A stretch of 50,514 bases of DNA from Spirochaetales bacterium Spiro_09 (GTDB taxonomy: Bacteria > Spirochaetota > Spirochaetia > Treponematales > Treponemataceae): the NCBI GenBank assembly GCA_001604385.1, contig LVBK01000050.1:1-50514 (forward strand). Direction: 5' to 3'. Below are positions 6,665 through 15,616 of the stretch, one piece after another. The first letter of the stretch is position 1. Each line of letters starts with the position of its first letter. A model generated the notes under the pieces. That model was given only the letters and a program-made list of their open reading frames with translations, ran no database searches and had not been told where the DNA came from. Both the position numbers and the translations under genes were made by a program.

Positions 6665-9600
6665 TCAGGTCCGAAAACCTTCCAGCATGTTTTGCAGGCT
6701 GTCCGGGCTGTCAAAACGGCGTTCACGGCGTTTATTCAAATAGCTGTATACTATCGGCGTCACAAAAAGAGTCATCAGGGACCCCGACACAAGCCCACCA
6801 ACAATCGTCACACCGATCGGCTGCATCATCTCGCCTCCATCGCCGGGAAAGAACCCCATCGGAACGGTCGCGAACACCGTCGTCAGAGTTGTCATCAATA
6901 TGGGCCGCAGCCGGTTTTTGCCGGCCATTACACAGGCTTCCATGACCGGAATTTTTTTCCGGAGCAGGGAATTGGTGTAGTCGACCAGTACAATACCGTT
7001 ATTGACGACAATACCAACAAGCGCTACAACTCCGACCGCCGAAAAAAGCGAGAAGGTTTGACCGGTCCACACATAGACCCAGACAACCCCGATTGCCAGA
7101 AGGGGTATGGACAGAAAAATGATAAAGGGATCAACCAGCGATTCAAATTGCGCGGCCATCACAATGTACACCAGAATAACCGCAATTAGAATGACAATAA
7201 TCATTGCGTTGCCTGACTCCTTCAGATCGCGGGCCTCCCCCAAATAACTCAAACGGACACTGTCCGGTACATCAAGATGTGTCGCAAGGGCTGCTTCAAC
7301 AAGCGGCTGTACCCGGCTCGCCGTCATTCCATCCCGGAGGTTTGCGTAGACATGATTGATCCGTACCCCTTCTTCGCGGGTAATCCGCTGCGGTGCAGTG
7401 GAAGGAACGAAGGTAACAATGTTATCCAGAGAGACACGCCCCCGGGAGCCGGTAACGTATAGCCGGGACAGATCCGATAGTGCATGAAGGTCTCCTTCGG
7501 GGAGGCGGACCTGAATACGTATTTCATTATTACCTGACTGGTAACTGGTAGCCGTCAAGCCGCTCAGGGCAGCGCGCAGCTCGGAAGAAACGGCCGCTAT
7601 TGAAACCCCGAGCGAGGCCGCTCTGTCCCGGTCTATGACCGCTGTATATTGCGGGTTTCCGGCAACCAGATCCGAGGTGACATCCCGTGTTTCGCTTACA
7701 TGTGTCTGTAAAATGTCGATGATACGGTCAACCGTATCGCGTATATCGCGGGAATTGGACGAGGAGAGCGTTATATCGATAGGAGAAGACATCCGGAACC
7801 CCCGACCAGAGGTATAACTGAACGTGGCTCCCGGAATGGAATCAAGAAAGGGCCGCAACCGTTCCTGCACAACAAGGGGGGGCATGGGTTGTTGACCAAC
7901 CGGGGGCAGCTTGATCTGAATCGATCCGGTATTGTCCTGTCCGACGGTCAGAATGAGATTGGTAAAACCTTCAATATCCTCCAGGATTCGGTCCTGAACC
8001 TGGAAAAGAATATCCGAAGTTACCGACTTATGGGTGCCAATCGGCATGGAAAGCGAAACGGTTACACTATCATCCGACGTCGAACTGGGCGCGAAACTCA
8101 TGCCCATGGACGTAAAACGAATAACGGACAGAACCAACAGGAGCAGGACGAGGGTCAGGACAAGGGGACGGTTCGCAAGCGCGAAGGACAGTGCAGCAGA
8201 ATAGACCCTTTCCAATGCGGTAAAGAACCGTTCAAAGGCCGTGTCCAGCAGCACAAGGAGGCGGTTTTTAAGGGGTTTTTGCGTGCGCGTATCAAGGCGC
8301 AAAATACTGCCCGCAAGGGCGGGAACCAGGGTCAGGGCCACCACAAGTGAAACGGTCAAGGAGAAAACAACGGTCAGAACCATATCGTTGAACATCTGCC
8401 CCAGCATTTCAAGCTCAGCCTTGTAAATCAACACCGGGACAAACACACACAACGTGGTCAGGGTGGAAGCAACTATAGCCAGTATCATTTCCCTGCTACC
8501 CCGAATCGCGGCGACGGCGGAATTGTCCCCGCTCTCCCGATACCGGTGAATATTGTCAATCATTACTATGGATGAATCCACAATCATGCCGATGCCCAGA
8601 ATAAGGCCGGTCATCGTCATCATATTCAGCGTCAAATTCATCAGGGACATTGCCAAAAGAGTAACCAGGATCGAGATGGGCATGGAAAGCGCAATGATAA
8701 GGGTTCCCTTAACGCTCCTGAGAAAAAGCAGGATGATCAACATTGCTAAAAGCCCGCCCTGTACGGCAGAGCTGTATACTTCGTTCATTGTCGCCGTGAT
8801 CAATTGAGTGTCATCACTCAGGATGGACACCTGTACCCCGGCGGGCAACCCGTCATTTATACCATCAAGGGCTTGCCGGACCGATCGCGCTACGGTGGTA
8901 CTATTGGAATCGGTCGTGTTGGTTATAGAAATATAGAGTCCCGGAATCCCGTCTATATAGACTTCGTTCCCGGTGTAGTCGAACACCTCGTATACCTCGG
9001 CGACATCTTCCAGACGAACCACATTATAGCGGGTAACCGAGCTCCCCGCGACGGGAACCGAATGAGTCGCGACTATCGTATGACGGATATCTTCGAGAGA
9101 GGTATAGGTTTCATCAAGCTGTACCTGATAATTGATATTGTTCTCGGTCAGTATGCCTCCCGAGGAACGGATATTCCGGGAAGAAAGTGCGGTCGCAATA
9201 CCGGACAGGCTTAAATTATAGGCCTGCAGCCGGTTCTCGTTGACATCGACACGGACCAGCTTGTCGGCGCCCCCGCTCACATCGGCGGCCGCGACACCCT
9301 CAACGCGCTCGAGCATCGGACTCAAGGTATTTTCCGCCAAAGATTTCAGCTCATTGACCGGCAGATCACCCGACACGACAAGACGCATTATGGGCCAGGA
9401 GTTCATGTCAAACCTCCTGACCGTCGGAGTTCCCGCTGTTTCCGGAAGGGAATTCGCGTTACGGTTCAATATGGTCGCGACATCATCCATGGCGCGATCA
9501 AGGTCGATATCATACCCGAAAGAAAGACGGATACGGCTCTGCCCGGAAGAGGATGTCGACGTCATGGATTTCAGGCCGGACACCGCACGAAGCCGCGATT

Positions 9601-9802
9601 CCAGCACGCTGGTGACGTTCGAGTCAACTTCCTCGGGGCCTGCGTTCGAGTAGGAGGTAAAAACCGTCAATACGGGCATGGTAGTGGAAGGATACAGCGC
9701 CACTCCCAGACGGGGCACGAAGATCGCGGCGACGACACAAACCAGCACAAAAAGCATGGCGACCGTTACCGGCCGGCGTACGGAAATTTCGGCAACCGTC
9801 AT
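6665..9802 (-). CDS. RND-family efflux pump, inner-membrane permease
   Basis: At 1045 residues this has the AcrB/HAE1 length and layout. There is one N-terminal helix (VTVAMLFVLVCVVAAIFVP), a large periplasmic loop, helices 2-6 (GGLLAMLIILLFLRSVKGT … GIGMIVDSSIVMIDN), a second periplasmic loop, and helices 8-12 (MIIVILIAVILVYIVMAAQFESL … VGIVVNNGIVLVDY). In helix 4 the proton-relay pair appears as Asp-Ser rather than the AcrB Asp-Asp. It would use the proton gradient to move substrates from periplasm or membrane through a TolC-like channel. It overlaps the adaptor gene by 4 bp (ATGA), showing coupled translation. Substrate is unknown; the branch is closer to general efflux than heavy-metal pumps by eye. 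Confidence 0.95.
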   Translation of the reverse strand: MTVAEISVRRPVTVAMLFVLVCVVAAIFVPRLGVALYPSTTMPVLTVFTSYSNAGPEEVDSNVTSVLESRLRAVSGLKSMTSTSSSGQSRIRLSFGYDIDLDRAMDDVATILNRNANSLPETAGTPTVRRFDMNSWPIMRLVVSGDLPVNELKSLAENTLSPMLERVEGVAAADVSGGADKLVRVDVNENRLQAYNLSLSGIATALSSRNIRSSGGILTENNINYQVQLDETYTSLEDIRHTIVATHSVPVAGSSVTRYNVVRLEDVAEVYEVFDYTGNEVYIDGIPGLYISITNTTDSNSTTVARSVRQALDGINDGLPAGVQVSILSDDTQLITATMNEVYSSAVQGGLLAMLIILLFLRSVKGTLIIALSMPISILVTLLAMSLMNLTLNMMTMTGLILGIGMIVDSSIVMIDNIHRYRESGDNSAVAAIRGSREMILAIVASTLTTLCVFVPVLIYKAELEMLGQMFNDMVLTVVFSLTVSLVVALTLVPALAGSILRLDTRTQKPLKNRLLVLLDTAFERFFTALERVYSAALSFALANRPLVLTLVLLLLVLSVIRFTSMGMSFAPSSTSDDSVTVSLSMPIGTHKSVTSDILFQVQDRILEDIEGFTNLILTVGQDNTGSIQIKLPPVGQQPMPPLVVQERLRPFLDSIPGATFSYTSGRGFRMSSPIDITLSSSNSRDIRDTVDRIIDILQTHVSETRDVTSDLVAGNPQYTAVIDRDRAASLGVSIAAVSSELRAALSGLTATSYQSGNNEIRIQVRLPEGDLHALSDLSRLYVTGSRGRVSLDNIVTFVPSTAPQRITREEGVRINHVYANLRDGMTASRVQPLVEAALATHLDVPDSVRLSYLGEARDLKESGNAMIIVILIAVILVYIVMAAQFESLVDPFIIFLSIPLLAIGVVWVYVWTGQTFSLFSAVGVVALVGIVVNNGIVLVDYTNSLLRKKIPVMEACVMAGKNRLRPILMTTLTTVFATVPMGFFPGDGGEMMQPIGVTIVGGLVSGSLMTLFVTPIVYSYLNKRRERRFDSPDSLQNMLEGFRT

Positions 9803-10803
9803 TTCTTGTCCTCCGCAAGGCGAACAAGAGTCCCGTCCGACACAGACGCAGACAGAATAATGGTTTCCCCGAAGGCAACGCCGTCAAGCAGCTGCACGTG
9901 GGTGTCGCTCGAAAGGCCGGAGGATACCTCGCGCCGTCTGGCCCGACCATCGCTATCCAGGACATAGACTACCGGAAGGTTATTGTAACTGCGAAGCGCC
10001 GTTTTCGGGATAACCATTACTCCGCGCTCTTCCCGGGTAACCAGGGTAATAACGGCAAACATGCCGGGTCGCATCTTTTTTGCGGGGTCCCGCACTTCAA
10101 GGCGAATTTCCACGGTACGGGTACTGGCGTTGACTACCGGGCTAACCTGCACAATGCGGGCGTCGAAAATCTCCCCGGGATAGGGGATCAGGGAAATACC
10201 CGCGGGCAATCCCGGCCGGACAATTGAAATATACTTTTCAGGTACATGGGTGATAATGTGCAAATCATCGAGTACCCCGACAGTTGCAACCGCAGTACCT
10301 GTGGTGACGGTGTTTCCCGCAGCGAGCGGAATGGATATCACCGTACCGGCGATGGGAGAGCGGACCGGGCTTTGTGAATACGCGGCTCCCGGGCGCGAGG
10401 GATCAATCCAGGCAAGGATATCATTTTTGCCGACAGTCGAACCCACAGAGACCTCATAGCGCACCAGACGGCCCGCCGTGTCGGGGAACACGCTGATCTC
10501 GGACCGGGATGAGACATCTCCGTTCAACCTGATCGTGTTAACTATTGATTGCGGCGAAAGAGTGAGCGCCTGTACCGTTATTGCCTGTTCCTGTCGCCCG
10601 CCTGATCGGGGGACTGCCCCCTGTCCGGCAGGAGCAGGTCCGGTAACCGGAGGAGAGCCGGCAGACTTAGAGGCGGTCGAATCCCGGCCAAAAAGCGAGA
10701 AAAGAATGGCAACAGTGCACACCCCGACAAAAAAAAGCAAAGCCAGCTTGATCATCATATCAACGCGGCCAGTATCCCGGAAAAATTTCATCATGACCCC
10801 CAT
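9799..10803 (-). CDS. RND efflux periplasmic adaptor (membrane-fusion protein)
   Basis: A 334-residue protein. One N-terminal membrane anchor (MIKLALLFFVGVCTVAILF) is followed by a Gly/Pro-rich linker and a barrel-sandwich/lipoyl domain in two halves (DILAWIDPSRPG … SPVRSPIAGTVISIPL). There is almost no helical hairpin between the halves. Then come beta-barrel (PGMFAVITLVTRE) and membrane-proximal domains. It bridges the RND pump and the TolC-like channel. ATG codons at 10803, 10794 and 10791 are all possible starts; the latter two follow GGGGG. It lies 3 bp after the channel gene and overlaps the pump gene by 4 bp. Confidence 0.93.
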   Translation of the reverse strand: MGVMMKFFRDTGRVDMMIKLALLFFVGVCTVAILFSLFGRDSTASKSAGSPPVTGPAPAGQGAVPRSGGRQEQAITVQALTLSPQSIVNTIRLNGDVSSRSEISVFPDTAGRLVRYEVSVGSTVGKNDILAWIDPSRPGAAYSQSPVRSPIAGTVISIPLAAGNTVTTGTAVATVGVLDDLHIITHVPEKYISIVRPGLPAGISLIPYPGEIFDARIVQVSPVVNASTRTVEIRLEVRDPAKKMRPGMFAVITLVTREERGVMVIPKTALRSYNNLPVVYVLDSDGRARRREVSSGLSSDTHVQLLDGVAFGETIILSASVSDGTLVRLAEDKK

Positions 10804-10806
10804 TAA

Positions 10807-12099
10807 CTATTCAAACAAATCAGCTTCGTCGCAATTAAGCGCCCAGGCAAGCTCAACAACAGCGGACACATAGTTATTCCGCGCCGACAGGAGCGCTACC
10901 TGCGCGGTCAACAAATCCTTGCGCGCTTCATCGTATTCTTTTTGATTGGCCAATCCCGACCGATATCCCTGATCCGTTAACTCGTAGGCTCGTGTGGCAA
11001 GAGTTACCCTCATTTCGCTCATGCGAATTGCATTGCGATACTGCTGCAAGGAATCAACCAAACCTTTAACCTCGAGCCGGGCCTGGGTTCGAACCTGCTC
11101 AAGAGAAAGAGCGGCGGTCCGTACAATTGCATCAAGTTCCATTGCAGCCACCCGTTCGCGTGAACCGGGTATATACCCGTTGAGCGGAATGCTCACCGTC
11201 AAAGAAAACGAGCCGTTTTCCGGCAGGGAAACACCCTCAAGCAAGCCCGAGACGGAGACGGACTCTGACAGCTGCACGCTTGGCGCATGCGAGTTAATCA
11301 AACCGGCGCGTTTTTGGCTTTCCGCACGCGCTAAAGCCTGTTGCGCGGCCTGAATATCAAGGCGCTTCTCTATCAGGTTTTCAAGCGCCGAAAACGGGAG
11401 AATCGGCCGCACCGCGATAAAAACCGGATCACTGAATTGATATTCGGTTTCTATCGGCACACCCAACAGAGTATTGAAGTTTCTCAGAGACGCTGACCAG
11501 TCCTGTTTTTGCTCCTCTACATCCGGCTCAAGCGAGGCTGCGGCATAACTGGCCTGTAATAACTCAAGCTCGGAAGCAAGGCCGTTATCATAGTTTTTTC
11601 TGACAAGCGCTTCCTGCTTGCGGGCCAGCTCCAAATTCTTCTCTGCCAGCGCAATCATGGAGGATTCCGTTAACAGGGAAAGATATGCCTTCTGCACGTT
11701 GCGGACGAGCAGGGCTTCTGCTTGTCGCCAGGATGTCAGGGATGTATCACGGGCAAGAAGTACCTGCCGCACTGTTTCACCCGCGCCGGGAGCAAGGGAA
11801 AGGGACAGGCCTGCGCTTGCCGAAAGCTCGCGGCTGTTACGCGATATTTCCGCATTCGGAAAATTGTGAATATGACGGAAAGAAGCTCCCAGCGACAGCG
11901 ACGGAAGAAAGACATTCCAGGCAAAACGAGCCTTCTGAAATGACAGCTCAAGTGCTATCCGCTCCTTTTGCAATGCACGATTGTTTTCAAGCGCAATACG
12001 TATCGCTGCATTCCGGTCAAGAGTTTCAGAAAACAGGCTATGCCCAATACAGGCAATCAGAAAAAACAAAAGAACCTTACTGCTATTCATATTTTTCAT
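10807..12099 (-). CDS. TolC-family outer-membrane channel protein
   Basis: A 430-residue protein with a signal peptide (MNSSKVLLFFLIACIGHSLFSE) and two OEP repeats of long coiled-coil helices. The repeat motif A(L/I)..N.AL begins at DRNAAIRIALENNRALQKE, and the second half starts near LENLIEKRLDIQAAQQAL. It should form a trimeric outer-membrane and periplasmic tunnel for the RND pump encoded by the two genes downstream. An in-frame ATG further up (12156) would add 19 residues before the signal peptide and is unlikely; the chosen start follows GGGGAA. Confidence 0.92.
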   Translation of the reverse strand: MKNMNSSKVLLFFLIACIGHSLFSETLDRNAAIRIALENNRALQKERIALELSFQKARFAWNVFLPSLSLGASFRHIHNFPNAEISRNSRELSASAGLSLSLAPGAGETVRQVLLARDTSLTSWRQAEALLVRNVQKAYLSLLTESSMIALAEKNLELARKQEALVRKNYDNGLASELELLQASYAAASLEPDVEEQKQDWSASLRNFNTLLGVPIETEYQFSDPVFIAVRPILPFSALENLIEKRLDIQAAQQALARAESQKRAGLINSHAPSVQLSESVSVSGLLEGVSLPENGSFSLTVSIPLNGYIPGSRERVAAMELDAIVRTAALSLEQVRTQARLEVKGLVDSLQQYRNAIRMSEMRVTLATRAYELTDQGYRSGLANQKEYDEARKDLLTAQVALLSARNNYVSAVVELAWALNCDEADLFE

Positions 12100-12235
12100 A
12101 AATTCCCCATTACAAGAAATCAGTATACATATAACTAAATATTCGTGCTGAACCAAAGATACCTCTTTTCAACTTTTTTTTTTACTTTCCCTGTTGTTTG
12201 AGCTATACTGTGAAGTATGTCGGGACCGCGCGGTA

Positions 12236-12265
12236 TTGACCTTGCGGTCATCTTTCTGCTACACT
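12236..12265 (+). promoter_or_regulatory. Promoter of tRNA-Ala
   Basis: TTGACC (12236-12241), 18-bp spacer, TACACT (12260-12265). The predicted start point lies about 5 bp before the tRNA. Confidence 0.6.
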
Positions 12266-12276
12266 CTTTTTACCTC

Positions 12277-12350
<74 letters not shown>

Positions 12351-12397
12351 CGAGTCCCTTCTAACCAACTCATCACATTACAAGAAGCTACACAATT

Positions 12398-14029
12398 ATG
12401 GATGATTTTGGACTTGACCCGGAGCTTGCAGCTCTTCTCGATGATACACCGGTCATTGCGAACACAAAACTTAAAAAAGACAGTCTCTTCTCGAAAACTA
12501 TCGACACGAGCGGTACAAAAACCTACTCTCCGGCAGATGTTGACCTGACAGATACATCATTCCAGGAAATAACCAATTTCTTCTCGGACCAACCCAGCAA
12601 TACACTTGCCGACCCGGCGTACTACAAGAAAGTTCTGGGAAATGAAAACGATACAGCACAACGTATTCATACCCTTCTGTCAAAATACCTGACCTGCCAG
12701 GACTCAAAGGATCGCGGGGTATATCGGCAACAGCTCATAACCGCTTATTGGGATTTTACGGCAAACCTGGCACAGCGCGCAGGAAGCGGAAAAATAGACC
12801 CGGTCAAGAAAATGTCCCTCCGTTTTGGTTTGATTCTCCCGACTCTGTTGACTCCCGAACAAAAAGATCTTTTTTCCCGAATCATCGATCAAAATATCAT
12901 GCGCGTCCCGTTGTATTATCTGGATGAATGGTTTTATGCAATCGGTTCGGGACAGATAGGCCCGTCCAGCACTGACGAGGCAAAATCATCAAAAAAAGAC
13001 GAATCCTCCCGGTTTCAGCAATTACTGGGAAAAGCCCAGGGTAAATTGCAAAGCGCGGAGAATCTCTTGCGCGCAAAATCCGACGAGCGGGGAATTGCGG
13101 AGGACGACTTCAAGCGAAAAATCGAAGTCGCTTTTCAGCATGACTCACTTCCGGGCTTTTCAGGAGTCAAAACTGCCTTTACCGATCTGCAAAAACGTAC
13201 ATTGAGCGAACTTGGCGAATCTCTTCGTAAAATAATGCAATTGGACAAGGAATTACAAAATTTTATCGAAGATTATGATAATGCCGACGCCGATGTCAGA
13301 ACTTTGCAACAAAAAGTTGAGTCGAGCGGGGGCGGCGTTACAAACGTTTCGGGAGTTGCAACCGAATTTGACACAATTCGGCAAATGGCAAAAATGACCT
13401 GTGGCCGACAGGGCAATCACTTCCCCATTCTTACCCGGGAATATTTCCACTGCTCAAGTCGGGAAATCGGCACACGGGAGAACGTACTTGAAACCCTTCG
13501 ATGGATCGAATCTATAGACGTCGAAGCCTACTGCCGCCAATATAAATCCCAATTGAACCGCATACCGCCCTTCGTGGTTCTTATTCCCTCCTATGGCGAA
13601 TACGGTTTTTGCTGGGAGCCCTTTGACCGCTATAACCGCGTGACCAGCCGCGGCCGTATCGCGATTCCGATGTATGCGAAAAATCTGAAAATTGCTGTCC
13701 TGACAGCGGTTGCTGACCTGCGTTGGCAGGTTGCCAAGGAAAAAGCGTCCTATTACTGGATGGAAGAGGGTTTGACGGGAAATTACTATCAGTGGTTCCA
13801 GTCGCAAAAACTGAAAGGCGACGTCAAAGAATATTTCATCAATGATTATCTACTGTGGATGCTCAAGGAAAGCGAGGGAATACAAAAATTGAGCAAGGAA
13901 GTCCGCGGGGTTTTCTGGCGATACATGCCCTTCGCGAGCGAAGTAAAAGCCAAACTGAAACCCCGGGCCCTGGTCTATCAGGAATTGTGCCAGCGCGATA
14001 TTAACCGCGAACTTTCAGACGGTTACTGA
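12398..14029 (+). CDS. Conserved hypothetical protein (spirochaete type)
   Basis: A 543-residue, probably cytoplasmic protein with no signal peptide or membrane helix. Residues 1-60 are acidic and low in structure. Residues about 200-320 are rich in Lys/Glu/Gln with heptad-like spacing, a likely coiled coil (QQLLGKAQGKLQSAENLL…, RTLSELGESLRKIMQLDKEL). The C-terminal 200 residues look globular and rich in aromatic residues (PFVVLIPSYGEYGFCWEPF…, ASYYWMEEGLTGNYYQWF). I do not recognise a characterised family. It follows tRNA-Ala by 47 bp and may share its promoter, since no separate promoter or Shine-Dalgarno sequence is evident. It overlaps the convergent small membrane-protein gene by 7 bp. 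Confidence 0.8.
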   Translation: MDDFGLDPELAALLDDTPVIANTKLKKDSLFSKTIDTSGTKTYSPADVDLTDTSFQEITNFFSDQPSNTLADPAYYKKVLGNENDTAQRIHTLLSKYLTCQDSKDRGVYRQQLITAYWDFTANLAQRAGSGKIDPVKKMSLRFGLILPTLLTPEQKDLFSRIIDQNIMRVPLYYLDEWFYAIGSGQIGPSSTDEAKSSKKDESSRFQQLLGKAQGKLQSAENLLRAKSDERGIAEDDFKRKIEVAFQHDSLPGFSGVKTAFTDLQKRTLSELGESLRKIMQLDKELQNFIEDYDNADADVRTLQQKVESSGGGVTNVSGVATEFDTIRQMAKMTCGRQGNHFPILTREYFHCSSREIGTRENVLETLRWIESIDVEAYCRQYKSQLNRIPPFVVLIPSYGEYGFCWEPFDRYNRVTSRGRIAIPMYAKNLKIAVLTAVADLRWQVAKEKASYYWMEEGLTGNYYQWFQSQKLKGDVKEYFINDYLLWMLKESEGIQKLSKEVRGVFWRYMPFASEVKAKLKPRALVYQELCQRDINRELSDGY

Positions 14030-14319
14030 TCCCGGTTTTTCTTTTTACCCGGCTTGCGGCGCAACCGGAACAGGGGTTCCATTTTATCTTCAAGACCATA
14101 TTTTTCGATCACCCATCGAGAAAGCCGTTGATAGACGATCATTGCCAAAAATACGCCGCCAACAAGAGCCAGGGGAACAAAGGTGCCTATCTTATCTCCC
14201 ACCATTGGCTCTAACGAATTGAGGATATAAAAAAAGGTCAGTATAAACACAATTGCCAGCATTACCTCGACAATGGTTCCCGCAATTACAAACAGCACCG
14301 TATTCATTTTCTTGTTCAC
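14023..14319 (-). CDS. Small two-helix membrane protein
   Basis: About 98 residues from a GTG overlapping the lspA stop by one base (TAGTG), or 94 from the ATG at 14307. It has two hydrophobic helices (TVLFVIAGTIVEVMLAIVFILTFFYIL and GTFVPLALVGGVFLAMIVYQRL) and a strongly basic tail (RLRRKPGKKKNRDQ), so the C-terminus probably faces the cytoplasm. The family is not recognised. The overlap with lspA suggests coupled translation. Confidence 0.65.
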   Translation of the reverse strand: MNKKMNTVLFVIAGTIVEVMLAIVFILTFFYILNSLEPMVGDKIGTFVPLALVGGVFLAMIVYQRLSRWVIEKYGLEDKMEPLFRLRRKPGKKKNRDQ

Positions 14320-14852
14320 TATCTCTTTCTCCCCGCAATTGTTACAAACAGACCCAATCCGCACACAATAATGGCAATATCAGCGATATTTACTGTCGGC
14401 GTCCGAACGAGCCCGAAAAGACCATACAACCTGAAATCAATAAAATCAAGAACACCACCCGGTCGAAACAGCCGGTCAACCGCATTGCCCGCCGCGCCGC
14501 CCATGAGGCCGGCCATAAACCAGCGGGAAGAAGGCCGAAGCCGGGAGGATCGCATATACAAGCCGAAAACCACCAGGAGGGCGACTATCGGCAATAATTT
14601 ATTTGTCAGTGCGGACAATACGCCAGCTGGCTCAGCCTCGCCGGAGAACGGAAGCGCACTGTTATACACGTGTACAATCCTGATCCACCCGTCAGTATAG
14701 CCCGAAAACACGGACCAGGGCCGTACGAAACGGGTTACCAGCATTTTGGTCACCTGGTCAACGATCAATATAACCACACCCAACAACAGGGGAACCAAAG
14801 CCCCTGCATCCAAAAATTTCAGTCTGCCGAATCTGCCGGTTTTCACTTCCAT
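14319..14852 (-). CDS. lspA: Lipoprotein signal peptidase (signal peptidase II)
   Basis: A 177-residue membrane protein with four predicted helices. The two catalytic aspartates lie in the family motifs GNAVDRLF (Asp126) and VNIADIAI (Asp158), with VDQVTK near the N-terminus. It cleaves the signal peptide of prolipoproteins after lipidation, a central step in spirochaetes, which are rich in lipoproteins. The gene lies 2 bp after the Nif3-like gene and directly upstream of the small membrane protein, all on one transcript. Confidence 0.95.
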   Translation of the reverse strand: MEVKTGRFGRLKFLDAGALVPLLLGVVILIVDQVTKMLVTRFVRPWSVFSGYTDGWIRIVHVYNSALPFSGEAEPAGVLSALTNKLLPIVALLVVFGLYMRSSRLRPSSRWFMAGLMGGAAGNAVDRLFRPGGVLDFIDFRLYGLFGLVRTPTVNIADIAIIVCGLGLFVTIAGRKR

Positions 14853-14854
14853 CG

Positions 14855-15616
14855 TTACAACCCGGTCGGTGCATCGATAAAAACGGTATCCATGCCGGTC
14901 TCTTTAGCAAGTCGGGCGGCAACAAGCCGGGGCCCTACTGTTTCACTGTAATAATGTCCACAGGCAATTACCGAAATACTGTTTTCCAGGGCAGGATGAT
15001 ATATTTCATGCGTTAATTCGCCGGTAATATAAAGATCCAGGCCAAGATCAATGGCCTGATGTACCTCGTCAGCTGCCCCGCCGGACACAATACCAACGGA
15101 GGAAATGTGCTTCGGCCCGAAGGGAAGCAGATTGCGGGGAGTATGCCCATCCGGAAACAGGGTCGCACAGAGGGCATCAAGACTTACCGGCACAGACAAT
15201 GAGCCATAGTAACCAATTTCCATACCGCGATACCGGGCAAAGGGCTGTATGTTTTCCAGTTGAAGCCGAGCCGCGAGTCCCGCGTTGTTCCCGCACTCGG
15301 CATGCGCGTCAAGCGGCAAATGAGACGCATAGAGAGCCATATTTGACTGCATCAACAATTTTATCCGCTTATAATGCGAACCGGTCACCATAAGCGGCTC
15401 TTTCCAGAATAAGCCATGATGTACAAACAGCAATCCCGCGCCCAGGGCGGCTGCCTTTTCGATCGTTTGTGCGCAGGCATCAACGGCAAAAGCCACTCGC
15501 ATGATGTCCGCCCCGTCATTATCAACCTGCAAACCGTTGCGGGACGGGTCAGCTGCTTCAAAACGGGCAGGATCAAGCAATGAGCTAAACCATTTATCCA
15601 GTTCTGCCGTTTTCAT
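14855..15616 (-). CDS. Nif3-like dinuclear metal-centre protein (YbgI/DUF34)
   Basis: A 253-residue protein. The metal ligands of the Nif3/YbgI family are visible: LFVHHGLFW (two His), SHLPLDAH (Asp) and CGHYYSET (His, and Glu four residues later). The N-terminal GLQVDN is also typical. The family forms hexameric toroids with two metals per subunit. Proposed roles include GTP cyclohydrolase I type 2 or cofactor repair activity, none certain here. It overlaps the upstream membrane-protein gene by 4 bp and precedes lspA by 2 bp. Confidence 0.9.
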   Translation of the reverse strand: MKTAELDKWFSSLLDPARFEAADPSRNGLQVDNDGADIMRVAFAVDACAQTIEKAAALGAGLLFVHHGLFWKEPLMVTGSHYKRIKLLMQSNMALYASHLPLDAHAECGNNAGLAARLQLENIQPFARYRGMEIGYYGSLSVPVSLDALCATLFPDGHTPRNLLPFGPKHISSVGIVSGGAADEVHQAIDLGLDLYITGELTHEIYHPALENSISVIACGHYYSETVGPRLVAARLAKETGMDTVFIDAPTGL

